A stretch of 64,000 nt of DNA, taken from assembly GCF_963855985.1 (NCBI RefSeq), contig NC_087096.1:2542001-2606000 (forward strand), in the 5' to 3' direction. Of the stretch, positions 10,569 to 23,950 are shown in pieces (the stretch's first letter is position 1; each line of letters begins with the position of its first letter). Made by a program: the position numbers and the translations under genes. Below the pieces are notes generated by a model that worked only from the letters and a program-made list of their open reading frames with translations, made no database searches and was not told where the DNA came from. Source of the DNA: Ostrinia nubilalis (Eukaryota; Arthropoda; Insecta; Lepidoptera; Crambidae).

Positions 10569-12279
10569 CAGGGTGGCCAAAACAGTGAGGTCTAAAAGAA
10601 AAATTTAGATTCCTTACATCAAGGTGTACCTAAATCACCCCCATGTATGTAATACGATTGTGCTTAGTTTAGGAGATAGAGTTAATTTTGTGATATTTAA
10701 AAATATTATGACCTAGTGGCTTTAAACATTTTTATCTTTTTTTTGGGGTGACTTTTCTCAGATTTCTTTTTATCGAAAGATTTGTTATTAATTGCAGATG
10801 TTTGAAAAAAATAATCACCTTCCTATCTTTGATTCATGATACAAAAGTTTTGCTAGAAACATTAAAATTATGCTTTTATCAGAACACTATCAAATTTTCA
10901 ACGTAAAAGTTTAAGTAAAAAAAAGAACTTCCATAGGTCCAAAACCATTTTAAAAACTGCGCCGCTTCGTGAACATTCATAATAATACAAAAAAACATGT
11001 ACTTAATGGGCCACTATTTCCTGTAATCGGTCCACTAAAGTGGTAAGTCGGAGATTCCGTTACATGTTTTTGACTTTCTTAGAGTGAATTAATATTGGGA
11101 ATCCTCTAAGTTTACATTACGTAGAACAGATTTAGAGCATTAACTGGATAGAACATGTTTTTATTCTCAACAAGGAAGCTCTTGCCCTTCATCACACTTG
11201 GTGGAAACTGATGATTAGGCTGAAGGTGGAAGGGAACTACAACTACAGAGGAACTATGGCTTCCTACCTCCAAATTCTGGAACACATTGTTATTTTAAGT
11301 AAGTTTTAATGAACATAAACCAAATATCCCTCCTTCTTCTTCTCACTGTAGTAGGTATTTCAAGGGTAACAGTAAAATGTAACAACTGCCTCTGTCTTCA
11401 AGTGGTAAGAGGTAAGTTTCAGAGGTCCCGGGTTTGATTCCCAGTCGAGGTGAAATTTTCTGCTCGGTTTAGTTGGCGGTAGGGTTTGATCTAAGTCTGC
11501 CTGGCTAGCAACTCTATTTTCCTAAGTCTGTCACTATAACAATAATGTTAATAGCATTACTGTATTCCGGCATTGGGAGGTAGTAAGCTATAGTTCCTCT
11601 GTAGTTGAAGTTCCCTTCCACCTTCAGCCTAATCATCAGTTTCCGCCAGGTGTGATGAAGGGCAAGAGCTTCCTCGTTGAAAATAAAAACATGTTCTGTC
11701 CAGTTGCTGCTCTAAATCTGTTCTACGTAATGTAAACTTAGAGGATTCTCAATATAAATTCACTCTAAGAAAGTCAAAAACATGTAACGGAATCTCCGAC
11801 TTACCACTTTAGTGGACCGATTACAGGAAATAGTGGCCCATTAAGTACATGTTTTTTTGTATTATTATGAATGTTCAGGAAACGGCGCAGTTTTTAAAAT
11901 GGTTTTGGACCTATGGAAGTTCTTTTTTTTACTTAAACTTTTAAGTTGAAAATTTGATAGCATTCTGATAAAAGCATAATTTTAATGTTTCTAGCAAAAC
12001 TTTTGTATCTTGAATCAAAGCTAGGAAGGTGATTATTTTTTTTAAATATCTGCAATTAATAACAAATCTGTCGAAAAAAAGAAATCCGAAAAAAGTCAAC
12101 CCAAAAAAAAGATAAAAATGTTTAAAGCCTACTAGGTCATAAAATTTTAAAATGTCACAAAATTAACTCTATCTCCTAAACTAAGCACAATCGTATTACA
12201 TACATGGGGGTGATTTAGGTACACCTTGATGTAAGGAATCTAAATTTTTCTTTTAGATCTCACTGTTTTGGCCACCCTG
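10569..12279. mobile_element. 1.7-kb foldback palindrome with CAGGGTGG ends
   Basis: The ends CAGGGTGGCCAAAACAGTGA and its complement are flanked by TA. The arms stay complementary for about 710 bp (10569 to about 11282, and about 11564 to 12279), with substitutions and small indels. The roughly 280-bp centre holds the head of a tRNA-derived SINE (B box GGTTTGATTCC at about 11430). Its tail is part of both arms, so the SINE was captured before or during formation of the palindrome. No transposase is seen. A transcript across it would form a long double strand. Confidence 0.85.
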
Positions 12280-12574
12280 TATACCACTGAAATACATAAT
12301 TTAATTATTAATGGGTATACAAAAATACTTAGGTTAGATGTTTGAGAAGGAAATCATAAAAGAGTTTATTCTCGCAAAAAGGTCTGAAGTGTGGAAGTTT
12401 ATAATGTGGGCTTACGTAAACGATTCGTTGAAATAAATTATTTATTCATTTAATACATTTTTTTAACTAAAGTTGTGTAGGTTTGCAAATGAAAACAGCA
12501 TCAACAAAACTTTCTGCGCATTTTTCTCTCAGCGCTCAAAATCCGTGCGTGCCGGGACTATTGTTAGTTAATTA

Positions 12575-12818
12575 AATATCTTTACACAATTTCACACAGC
12601 GCTATCTAGCCCCAATAAGTAAGCAGCTAATATGCATGTGTTATGGGTGCTATATACTTGTTTTAAAAACATACATACATTTAAGTAGGTACATAGTAAC
12701 ACCCAGACCCGTCACAGAAATTAAAATTCATCATTTCAATTTCTGCCCGGCCCGGAATCGAACCCGGGACCTCTCGGCACAATAGTCCGTTTTAGAACCA
12801 CTACACCAAACGGCCGAC
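12575..12818 (-). mobile_element. tRNA-derived SINE, family A, copy 1
   Basis: Read on the minus strand, the head has an A box (TGGTGTAGTGG) and a B box (GGTTCGATTCC), followed by GGGCAGAAATTGAAATGATG, a spacer and the tail CTAGATAGCGCTGTGTG. The body matches copies at 52881-53147 and 54716-54974. The head lacks a tRNA fold of mature length, so it is not a working tRNA gene. Confidence 0.85.
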
Positions 12819-13417
12819 AGTTAAAGACGACAGCACATCAACCTAAACACTGTGGCATCTACCTATGCTGTGGTAATAAGTGCTGTTTTGCAACAAAAAT
12901 GTTTAATCTAATGTGAAGTGTCGTCGGTAAATACACGTGCATGACAGTTTAACTTTCCCCCAGGACAAACTTGACCTTCACTGGTTGGGTTTTTATTGGT
13001 CAAGCTGTAGATCCTGGCTACACAGGACTTGCAGCGGTGGGAACGAGAGGTGGGTATAGTATAGTCCCGTAACTGAAGTACGAAATGTAACTTTCTTACT
13101 GAATATACAATCAATTTCATAAAGAGCAAGAAAAAAATTATTTAACTGTGAAATTGAAATCGTTCAATTGAAATTAATCAAGCGGCGACTGCGTAGGCGA
13201 GACTGCGTACAATGCGGTGGGCGGTTAGCGGCTCCTCATCTTATACCTTGAAAGGACATTTTATGTATTCATAGCACAATATCTTTCTGTACAAAAACAT
13301 ACTTTAATCTGAATTTTTAGCACCAGAGGTACGACTCTTGGACGGAAAATTATTTAAAAACATTATAAAGCATCTACTTGATTTATAACAGCCTACATTT
13401 TCATGTTTTCATGACTA

Positions 13418-14240
13418 AAAGAAGAACGGTCACGCCCCATACAAAAAAAACCCAGACCCGACAGAAACGAGACATACCTCAGTTTTTTTGTCATGTCTTA
13501 ATTAGTTAAATTATATATTTTTTATATTCGAAATCTATGTATAACACCAAAATATTACCCTTTGTTTTTGTTCAGTCGTTATACAAAAACTAATACAAAA
13601 TGCCTATTTATCACCAAAAGTGGTAAATGTATGTACCTAAATGTCTTTTACAGCTGCTATGGAATGTATCTAGGTGACCTGGAGATACAGCCGGATTATA
13701 CAGGGTGGTTCTAGGTGAACTGGAGATATATCCGGATTATACGATCTCGATTATCTTCACGATCTCTCGATATCGATGTATAAATACATATGGAACGATA
13801 AATGATCTCACTCGATTATTTCTAAACTATACAAGATATCGAAAAACTAGTTACTGATTCTGAAAGTGCTTTACGAGCTCTTTCAAATGGTACCAATAAT
13901 AGGTTACAGATTATGAAAGCTGGTAACATTGAATTTTTGGATTTTGTAACTTCTCGTTTCCACCCTGTATAATCCGGATATATCTCCAGTTCACCTAGAT
14001 ACATTCCATAGAAGCGGTAATAGACATTTAGGTACATACATTTACCAATTTTGGTGATAAATAGGCATTTTGTATTAGTTTTTGTATAACGCCTGAACAA
14101 AAACAAAGGGTAATATTTTGGTGTTATACATAGATTTCGAATATAAAAAATATATAATTTAACTAATTAAGACATGACAAAAAAACTGAGGTATGTCTCG
14201 TTTCTGTCGGGCCTGGGTCACAGATGACCGTTCTTCTTTA
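13418..14240. mobile_element. 0.8-kb palindrome with a MITE at its centre
   Basis: Arms 13418-13741 and 13967-14240 are near-complementary from AAGAAGAACGGTCA inward. At the centre, a CAGGGTGG...CCACCCTG element (about 13700-13966) sits in a TA of the repeated ATCCGGATTATA. The terminal block of the left arm occurs twice in tandem. The 94-residue open frame across it is a by-product of the repeat. Confidence 0.8.
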
Positions 14241-17200
14241 AACTTAAAAAAAATCACAATAAAAATCCTGTTTAGACTTAAAAAAAATGAGTTTTCACAA
14301 GTTAATAGTTATAAACAACACACTGGCCGGATATGTTGGATTTATGATAATCGAAATTCGAAATAAAATAAATAAATATTTATATCAATAGTTCAAACCA
14401 GTTATTAAGGTCGCAATTTTATTAATTTATCACGCAATTTAATTTCAAATACTCAATTCATATAAACATAAAAGGTAAAATTAGTTACATGCAATCGAAA
14501 TAATTATCTTTCGATTCGCCTTAAGGATTAATTTAACAAGATAGGTAAAGTATGAATATCTACTAATCAGTACAGTACAATTTAACTTTATTACAATAAA
14601 CACCGACGTTTTATTGCTTTATACCTTTAGTATTTCTCCACATAATAAAACAAATAGTGCTCTAAAGTGATAAGAATTAAGTGTATTCAATTATTTTATT
14701 TATTCAGCTGGTTACACTGTTTTCTTCGTGTAGGTACAATCTGCATTTTAAATATCATAAAAAAATGCTTAACTTACACGAAAAAGGTGTGTCAACATTA
14801 AAAAAAAGTTATTTATTTAATAGGCTATGTGTAAATCAACTTCTTTGAAGTCACACCCTGTATAATCTGTGGTTAAGCATGGTGCACGCAAAAAGTGTCA
14901 CGCGCCATTTTTAAATTAATGTAAATTTAAACATAACATTGAGTTATTTTTTCCTGGAAAGCGGGTGGTATTTAAATGAATCCCATGCAAAAAACCCATC
15001 CACACTGCGTCCATCCCATTAAGACTTTAATGACCAATTTAGCACACAGCTACCTTACATAGGTAACTAAGTGGGTACCTTAGTACCTACCTAACCTAAT
15101 GTAAGTTCCAAACTTATTTTTGATTACTATTACAGAAATTGACGTTAAACGATTAGCATAGAATCTTGTTTATTGTTTTGATCACAGGGACTGATACTGT
15201 TTGAATTATCCTATTGATGAGTAGGTAAATACTTATCATTGCCATGTCACAAGTTTATCTTAACCATTAGATAAAAAGTTAAATGTTTATTTGTCTTCCG
15301 GAACTAAGTAAACCGATCATATAAATAAACTTTACCTATTACCGATGGAAAACTTATAAATGAATGCAGAATTAATTTCAAGATTCTGTTGGGTTGTCAT
15401 TCCCATTCATCTGCTGAAATTAAAATAGTTAAGTTACTCGTGAATTCGAAGAAATTATTTGCAGATCAATGATAATACCAAGTCAATGAACTGTATTTTA
15501 TTTTTTGTCTAATTTTTACAAATGAATTTTCTTTTCTTATTTTAATGAATTAACTTTACCTGTATTATTTGACAACAAATATTTTTGCAAAAAATACCTG
15601 TTACTACTTGCGTAAACCGAGAAAAATGTACAAAGCACAAAAGTAATTTCGAAATAATTCTGAACATACCTACTCGTACATAATAAGTCAATAAATTCCA
15701 ATAAACTCGGTATTCTTGTACGTAGAGAATTATTTGTTAGATATTTTTGTTGCTTACCGCGCGCGCGTTGGCTTTGTAGCACAAAAGACAGAGAAATCAC
15801 ACTTTAGCCACTGAGGCGTATACCGCAGAATAAAATGATTGGTGACACCTACGACTTTTGTAATAGAATAGCAAGATAACAATAAGGAATCCAATAGAAA
15901 GAGATGGTGTTTTTCACACAGAGTGTAGGTACCTATATGTACATACAATGATTTATGTAAGTGAAAAAGATGGTTTATTTTCATGTCCCTTTATGTGAGT
16001 TATTGGCAATTTTGAATATTTTTAGTTGACCTTTTTTTATTACACTATTCCTACTTATTCATTCCAAAATCTCCTTACAGCTTGATCGCCAATAAAACCT
16101 AACCAAAGAGGGAACTTGTCGAACAAACAAAATAAATGAACCTGAAATGGAAGCAATAACTTTGCCGAGGTACTTTGATTTGTAAGTTAAATATCTAGTT
16201 CGTAAAACAGGAAACATGATGCTAAGTATTCGCTTGAAACATAATACTAGCCGGCTAAGACGTATAATATGTAGTCACGAAATGCTTGTAAACTATTGAC
16301 AATAAAAATGAATAATACTTAGTCGCATTCTTCATACAGTTTCTGTATTGTTTTTATTCAATGTTGAAGTGGTGAAGTCTCGACTCGAATTTATACACAG
16401 AGTGAACGAAACATTGCAGTTGAAATAAAAAATAAATCACTTTTTCTTTTAATTAGAGCAAAACAACTGTCAAAACTAAGAAACAATTGCTGACACAAAA
16501 CAAAACCATCATCAAGTTAATTTAGGGAACGAACTCGTGTAAAAAATGATTCAATTTACGGTAGCGTACTTATTTCTTTACTCATAGAGTATGGTATAGG
16601 TACAGACGGCACATAAAACTGAACACTCGGACACCTTATTCAGTCGTGATAGCGGTGATTTTTCAACAAAAATATAGCCTGGTGTGTTGTACACTTGTTA
16701 TTTATTTACGTACCTTTCGCCACTGGTGTGTGGAGCTTGTGAATGAGTCGAATCAGTGTAGCCCTCGCACTCACTGTGGCAGCTGGGAGATTCGTTCAAT
16801 AAACGTAAAGCAAAGGATAGTGCACACTGGTGATACATTTTTGAATATTTTTCTCATATAAATTAGTGACACTGAAGATGGCCATCTTAAAAATACAGTT
16901 AAGATTATTCAAAACTTTTTTTACCTTACACCTCTAAGTACGCACTGGTTAAGCCACTTGTAAATTTAATACATATTTGAAGAATTGAACGAAAACGAAT
17001 GCTAAAAACTACGAATGGAAACAGTTTTCAGACTGGACCAATCCCCTAAATCATTCTTTTGATTGATCGTTACTTTCGCTTTTTAATGTCGCTCAGTGTC
17101 GAATTTTGTTTAATTACGAATTCTTTGTAAACTTGCTTATTAGTATAATGACGATTTTAATTGCTTGCGATAAAGAAATCACTGACTGTTCATCGTTTGT

Positions 17201-18357
17201 TAATTATGTTTGTTGTACCGTATTTATTTTAAAATATGTCTGAAAAACAGTATGAATCGAAGTAGGTAATAAGGACTTTCAATCTGGAAATGAAATCTAT
17301 ATTTATGTATTTTTCCTGCAAATGTTGATAGAAGCAATCAATCGTACATTAAATAGGTATAATTTATTGAAGAAATACTTACCTTTTTTAACAAATACAC
17401 GGTACAGCTGAAATTTTAAACACGAAGAATGAATTCAATGTCCTATTTTTAACCTTCTTCATAGATAAGGTTATTTTATTTACTATCGTTTTAAAATAAA
17501 ACCTGCCTAGTAATACTACCCTACAACCTTTTAAATATAGTTACGTAGACTTAACGACCACGTCTCTTTGTAAAACGCTTTCCCATTCAATGGGATAATA
17601 AATTCCCACTTTGCTTTAAAAAACACTCGCATAATGCGATAATAATGGCCTTTCTACAAGTAACCTACAACGGTCAAAGCTCTAGTCACGATGCTAAAGG
17701 ATTTTCCTTTCCCTACACACATTAAGCGATGAACTGGCAGTTTAGTGACCGTGCTGAGGTCAGACTAATAAGGATAGTACTAAACAGTATTTAAATTTAA
17801 GCTTGTAGTCGCATTGTGTATAATTTTCGTGAAAAGAGCGTCCTAAGGTGACCCTCTGAAAGTCTGCAATCAAAAATGTAGGTACGTTCTAAAGGTGATC
17901 CTCCGTATCTCTTTACATTCAAAAATTATTCATTATGAAGCATACTAAGTGAAGATGCCGCTTAGCGTTTTCATTCTTTGACGAAATTAGGTTTCCTTTG
18001 TACTTTAATAAAAAAAATAGCATAGTGAATTGAGTGACTGCTAGCTAGCTTGTTGTGTTATAAAAAATTCTCATCTAAATGCAAACTTATTTTAGCCAAT
18101 GGAAATTTTAATAATAGACGTTCTTGAGCTGCTTCTTCTCAGCACTGGCCCACTAGGTATTGTCCTGAAGTAATGTTAGGGTGAAAGTTATACTGAGACC
18201 TGTAAAAGCGCTTTAAAAACCCTATTTTGCAGAAAATAAGATCTTTTTTCTAGAATATCTTATGTCATTCTTAGTTCTAACTTATCTCCTTGTAATCAAC
18301 TGTTTAATTATTATGTTCGAACCAAATAAATGTTTTTTCTTCTTTCTCTCTTAAGTA
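14241..18357. other. No gene recognised
   Basis: This is long AT-rich DNA with GTAGGTACCT-type motifs common in moth noncoding sequence. I found no exon with matched splice sites, no conserved protein motif and no clean transposon end. Confidence 0.5.
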
Positions 18358-19182
18358 TTTTCAACCGACTTCAAAAAAGGAGGAGGTTATATTATTATGT
18401 TTGTTACGCGATAACTCCGCCAATTATGAACCGATTTGAACAAATCTTTTTTCGGCGTATAGGTAATATCTCAAGGGTGGTCCCATTTAAATTTAATAAT
18501 AAAAAAAACAACCCCCAAGGGTGGAAAATTGGGGATGAACTTTTTTATACGCAATATCTCCGCCGATTATAAACCAATTTGAACGATTATTTTTTTGTTG
18601 AATAGGTATTATCAAAAGGGTGGTTTCATGCGAACTTGAAGAAAATATTTCACCCCCAAGGGTGGAAAATTGGGGATGAACTTTTTTATACGCAATATCT
18701 CCGCCGATTATGAACCAATTTTTTTTGGTCTCAGTGTACTGCCTACCTTCAGTGGTAACATCAAGGTAATAATTAGTTAACTAAAAAGCAAGAAATAAGT
18801 AAAATTTTATAAAAAAAAATAAAACCGACTCCAAAAAACCTACACTAAAACGTAGAAAAATAATTACTAATTACCTACTTATTTATTAGGACGAATTAAT
18901 TATTAATATTTATGTAGGTATACCATGATTGATACTTTTGGAGTCGGTGCAGGCAAACTTTACATGTTTCATAATCTTGGCGATATTGCGTATAAAAAAG
19001 TTCATCCCCAATTTTCCACCCTTGGGGGTGAAATATTTTCTTCAAGTTCGCATGAAACCACCCTTTTGATAATACCTATTCAACAAAAAAATAATCGTTC
19101 AAATTGGTTTATAATCGGCGGAGATATTGCGTATAAAAAAGTTCATCCCCAATTTTCCACCCTTGGGGGTTGTTTTTTTTAT
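18358..19182. mobile_element. Inverted pair of AACCGACTTCAAA-family repeats
   Basis: The forward copy (18358 to about 18737) matches 617-1021 almost base for base. An inverted copy (18934-19182) faces it, marked by CCACCCTTGGGGGTG in reverse. The two are separated by about 200 bp containing another terminal motif (AAAACCGACTCC). A transcript could fold back. Confidence 0.7.
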
Positions 19183-20033
19183 TATTTACTTGTTACTTGA
19201 GCGTTAAAAACTCGCTCATGTGCACTATGCCTAAGGCAGTCAGTATGCCATTATCGCAGGTCAACTCAATTGTTTATAACCCTCGCGATAGCGTTATCAC
19301 TCGCTTACAATACGTCATGTGTATCTCTCGTATAACATGTGTTTATTCATTTGCAAAAGGAGGGTAATGTTTTGACGAGTGTGTGTCGTTCACACTGGTT
19401 AATCTCATTTTATTGTGGACTCATTAACGGAATACGTGGTATAATTAAATAGTCTCATATTTCGTCCGGCATTCAGAATAACTTTTATATACCTACGTAT
19501 TTCACGAATACAAAATATTGTGTATTAAAAAAATGCGAAATATCAAACAAAGCAATAAACCGCAAATTGGATCTATGAAAACAATATTTTAAAAATACTT
19601 TTATCTTTAATCGTAGTTATTTTTAAAAATTAAAACATAACAGACCATTAAAATTTTAATTAAAACACTGTCATAAGCTCAGTGACAACCACTTTGGACA
19701 GAAAACTACTACAATTTATTTACTCTTAAAAAGATGCTAGCTACTTATTTGGCACCTTGATTTTATATGCGGGGATTTTATAATACTTGTTTATCGTAGA
19801 ATCGACCTAATTGGCCATTATGGATGATGATTCCTGCTTTTGTAAAGCTTATCCGCCGTTTTAGGCTCGGTTTCTACCAAACCCCAACCGGGTCGTAACT
19901 ACTAGTTAACTGCGCACCTGGCAGCCGTGACGTAACGTCTATACGCTGGTGCGGACTTGGCGAACGCGAGGTGTGCCGGTCGGATTTCAGCGAGGTGCGC
20001 ATTTAGCTCGAACGGATTGTATACAGGGTGACG

Positions 20034-20386
20034 TTGAAATCGTTGGCATCATTTTAAAATAAGTCTCTACTACATTACACACATTCCCCAAATATGAGAC
20101 AGACCCAATGGGTTAAAATTTCAATATTTAAAATCTTGTACAGACGACAGCACATCAATTTTGCTGAAGCTGAGAAAGCCGCTCACGAATCAGAACAGTC
20201 AGGCAGGCTGATGTACTGTTGACTGTACAGTAGTTTTAAACTCTATAAAAGAGCACACTAATATACAAATACATAGTAAAATAATGACGAAAAATCTCAT
20301 TGGATTTGTCTCATATTTGGAGAATGCAATGTCTCATGAGTAGAGTCTTATATTAAAAGGATACCAATGATTTCAAAGTCACCCTG
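20034..20386. mobile_element. MITE with CAGGGTGACGTTGAAATC ends and a nested MITE
   Basis: The ends CAGGGTGACGTTGAAATC and GATTTCAAAGTCACCCTG are inverted. A second small element (20141-20225, TACAGACGACAGCACATCAA ... TTGACTGTAC) sits inside. Just past the right end, 20387-20407 repeats the terminus in mirror image, leaving a perfect palindromic junction in place of the TA target. Confidence 0.7.
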
Positions 20387-20409
20387 TGACTTTGAAATCA
20401 TTGGTACTC

Positions 20410-22346
20410 ACCAGATGTGAGTTTTCGTAATTTCACCTCTCCGCTAGCTCAGATTCAGAAATCTGATTAGTTATTCAAACATCTCTTCGCTTTGGTGGAT
20501 TAAACGTGATAGCATTGTTTACCTACAGCCTACACAAAACAAAAAGGTCGTTGTATAACTGTAAAAGCTTTAGATTATATCATTATAATTCATAGATGAG
20601 TTGATCGAGAAGCTCATAAATCCTAATCAGTATGCATCTCTAATGAGACATTTTGCATTAAGTCGTTCTAAGAATGGATAGAACCTTCGTAAACAAGCAG
20701 TCAATGCACCCGGTATAAGGCTCCGGGCCCAGTTTTAGCGGGTGTAATAAAAACTGTTGAGTTGTGTTGTTGAGGAGACCTGAAAAGCCTTTATTGTGTT
20801 TTGTGACAGCAACACGTTTGTGGACATTTGCCATTGTTGCAATATTCTATTAATACTTAATTCAGTGATATTTTCGTCTTTATCGACTACCACTTTCTCT
20901 CATACTCGTATACCTTCTTACTGACATAGGTAAGTAAGCGACTGAACATTCTAAGAAAATTCAGGAACGGCACTTGGGAATACGTGGCTTGAGGTAGATA
21001 TTTCCCAATAATGGAAATTCCATTGCTGCGATTCCAGACTTAGCCAAGCTCTACAGCTTGGCCGCGCAAAAAAATCTATTGAGTAGCCACTAGCCAAGTT
21101 CCCAAATTATGATGCGTGGTGTGAAGCTGGTGGTGTAGTTGCAAAAATGCAAATGCATGTAAGTAAGTATGTTATATGATATTTTCTCTCATTTTATTCA
21201 GGTATCTCGTTATTGTTTGACCTACGTGTCTCCATGAATCACCAAGTCCAAGATTTTGCTCTCTGTATCCGCTGTCGCGCTAGACAAGCCGCAGCCTCTC
21301 CATTGATGTCTCAATCAATTTATGTACGGCGGGGGTTGCTCGATCAGCGACACGCGGGAATGAACCAAACTGTCCGAAGCGATTTGTACGTTCGATCAAC
21401 CGCAACCAATGAGATATTTTAGGATTTCAGCAATTTAGTTTAAATTGTAACAAACAAGGCAGTAGTGGTTCGTTTAATCAAATTGTCTAGACTCAAAGTT
21501 GTTGTGTTGGTAAACATTTGTCACCTTTGAAATTTAGCAACACAAGCAATATCATTTTAAATTAATATTTAAGAACCCTCTAGAAACTTGAGGGTTCTTT
21601 AATTTTAACTGACAATTCTAAGCGCTTAAAAAGTCTCAAAAGGCAAATAGTAGCTTCGTAGGTACTAGGTAGTCTGCTTAGGCCTATTGAATTTGTACTT
21701 CGATATTGAATAAAATTAAATTAGGAGGTATTTAAAGGGCTTCAGTAGCAATTACTGTCAATTTAATTTTAAATTTAAACTATTTTTATGTTAAAAAATC
21801 AAATTTGACACGAAATGTAAAAACCAATTCAAATAGGTACTTCAGCGTTTTTCGTGCCTCAAATCTATTCTTCACAATATTTTAAAATTATCTTTTCGAT
21901 AGTCATTTCTATTGAATGCAAAAACCTTTTTAAGATGTCGTTTTGAAAATAAAATTGTCAAATAACTAAATAAATCGTTCAACATTTTCCAATATCTCAT
22001 CAAATGCAACTTTCAAGCACCTTAGTCCCTTAACCTCTAGTAGTCTAGTTGGCCCTAGGACTTTAATCAGAAATTGGATCGATGTTATAAATAAACGCTT
22101 TCGTGTTAGTTTGCTTACTTTTTTGCTAATTGCACTAAAAGTTTCAAGATCTGAGTATTTGTCTACAATTCCAGCAATTACATAATTATAATTTATACAT
22201 AGTGTAAGTTTTATACTTGTTCAAACAAAAAGGGTGGATGGATATACTACTCGAATACAACTCCTACATTTCCTACTTGCCTACAAGACCAAATGCAGGA
22301 CCGATATAAAATTCTCAAAAAAAAATTAGGCCCCCATGCAAAGTCA
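20410..22346. other. No gene recognised
   Basis: The sequence is mostly AT-rich. The short frame near 21213-21422 has no recognisable domain or splice context. Nothing else is supported. Confidence 0.45.
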
Positions 22347-22583
22347 TCAGCGAGGGCTATCGTTTTAGCGCTCACCAGTTAGCGCCACTGTAGAGTAAGG
22401 TCCTGTCTAAGCTGTCACTTGCTAGTAGCGAAGACAGTGGCACCAACTGGTGAGCGCGAAAGTAGGTAGTAGGAGGACTATCGTATTTGCACTCATCAAG
22501 ATGGCGCCACTGTAGAGTAAGGTCCTGTCAATCGCCAGGGGTGCCAACTGTTAAGTATAAAAACGATAGCCCTCTCAAGTATA
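22347..22583. mobile_element. MITE-like repeat, GAGGGCTATCGTTTT ends
   Basis: The outer ends GAGGGCTATCGTTTT and AAAACGATAGCCCTC are inverted. Internally the block GCGCCACTGTAGAGTAAGGT occurs twice. A diverged relative lies at about 7560-7650. Confidence 0.55.
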
Positions 22584-22897
22584 AAAATTTCAGACCTTTT
22601 TATTCTCTGATCCATTTATTTATAGTCTATCCCACACTTGTTATTCTAAAAACAAAGCGTTAAATTTCTTGGAAATAATTAACTAATTAAAATACAATCT
22701 AATTAATGTAGATTCGTTAATAAACAAATTATATTTACCTAGTCACGTCAGGCACGACCACGCCTCTGCTTGGATTAATTTAGAAATACGATAAGATTCA
22801 CGTGGATTAAATGGAAGGATTTACCCGTCTTGTCACGATATGTACCTACTTAATCAATTTTTTAAATAGGTAGGTATGAACTAGTTTTTATATGGAA

Positions 22898-23384
22898 CTA
22901 GCGGCCGCCCGCGACTTCGTACGCGTGAATCCCGTATTCCCGTTTTACCCCCTTAGGGGTTGAATTTTGCACAATCCCGTCTAGTGAGCACCTACGTTCT
23001 AAAAGGACCTGCACGTTCTAAGAGCACTGTTACTTCGATAATGTGTGTAGTGGAAGTTTATAAATGAAAAGAGTGGACTGTTTGAATTAAAATATCTATT
23101 CGGTATACCTACATTTACAAGATTATCGAGACCGTTTAGTGCAAAGTCGTTGAAGAGAGTGCGTCAGGATCGTCTTCTTCGATGTTCGCTCGCGAACCGA
23201 ACATTGCTCGTTCGTTCGCCGAACGCTCGCCGCTCCCTCCGGTCACGCCGCCCGCGGGCAATGTCCGTGAGTAGACAAGCACCTAGGTACGTTTTCCATT
23301 ACCCCCATGCAAAATTTGAGACTAAGAGACGAATGAGTAAGTCCAGTCAGTCAATCAGTGACCTTTCGCTTTTATAGATATAGA
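22898..23384 (-). mobile_element. Non-autonomous Helitron, 487 bp
   Basis: On the minus strand it starts TCTATATCTATAAAAGCG after an A and ends GGCGGCCGCTAG before a T. That fits the Helitron rule of TC...CTRR inserted between A and T, with a GC-rich palindrome next to the 3' end. There is no Rep/helicase gene. Confidence 0.8.
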
Positions 23385-23524
23385 TTATTATAGGTGTTGT
23401 CAACAAATAAGAAAAAAATGTACGAGAAGCAAGTTTCCCAGATACGCGGTTTGACGTTTTTATAGTTTCTGTTCATCGCAATATGAGCGACAGCAACAAT
23501 AAGTAGTCGCTCAACAGATGCTGC

Positions 23525-23595
23525 ATACTTACATCCAGTCGGGAATCGAACCAGGGACTCCTTCCAGGCGTTCACTATTGCGCCATCACGCCATC
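23525..23595 (-). mobile_element. tRNA-like SINE head
   Basis: The minus strand reads ATGGCGTGATGGCGCAATAG, then CTGGTTCGATTCCCG (B box). The cloverleaf is incomplete and there is no clear tail. Confidence 0.4.
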
Positions 23596-23849
23596 CACTA
23601 CACAATTCTACATAATACCTTACCTGCCTATTTTCTTCAGTGTAAAAATAATATAATATAATAGTTGTAGATTTTTCGTAAAAGGTGTATTGGTTATTTT
23701 TCTTAATTGGAGTCGGTGCACGTCCCGAGTGAGAAAGCGTTAGTGCAATAGTATTAAACTAAACTTAATCCTTGACAGTTACAGAACCCATCCACAAAGT
23801 AAATTCCTAAAGGGAATAGGGAATTTATGTCCAATCCCCCTGAAGAGTT

Positions 23850-23950
23850 GCGTTTGAAGTGGCGACGATTGGGGCTGGAACCGGTGACCTTTGCTTGATT
23901 ACAATCCTGGGATTGGTAATCTATTGAACCGATATGTCGGCATGTAATAA
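23850..23950 (-). mobile_element. tRNA-like SINE head, degenerate
   Basis: The minus strand carries a B-box-like GGTTCCAGCCCC and an upstream ATCGGTTCAATAGATTACC resembling an A-box region. It is a relic, not a tRNA gene. Confidence 0.35.

Noticed and set aside
13822..14106. 94-codon minus-strand open frame
   Set aside because: It overlaps an inverted repeat arm and its MITE; it is explained by repeat sequence.
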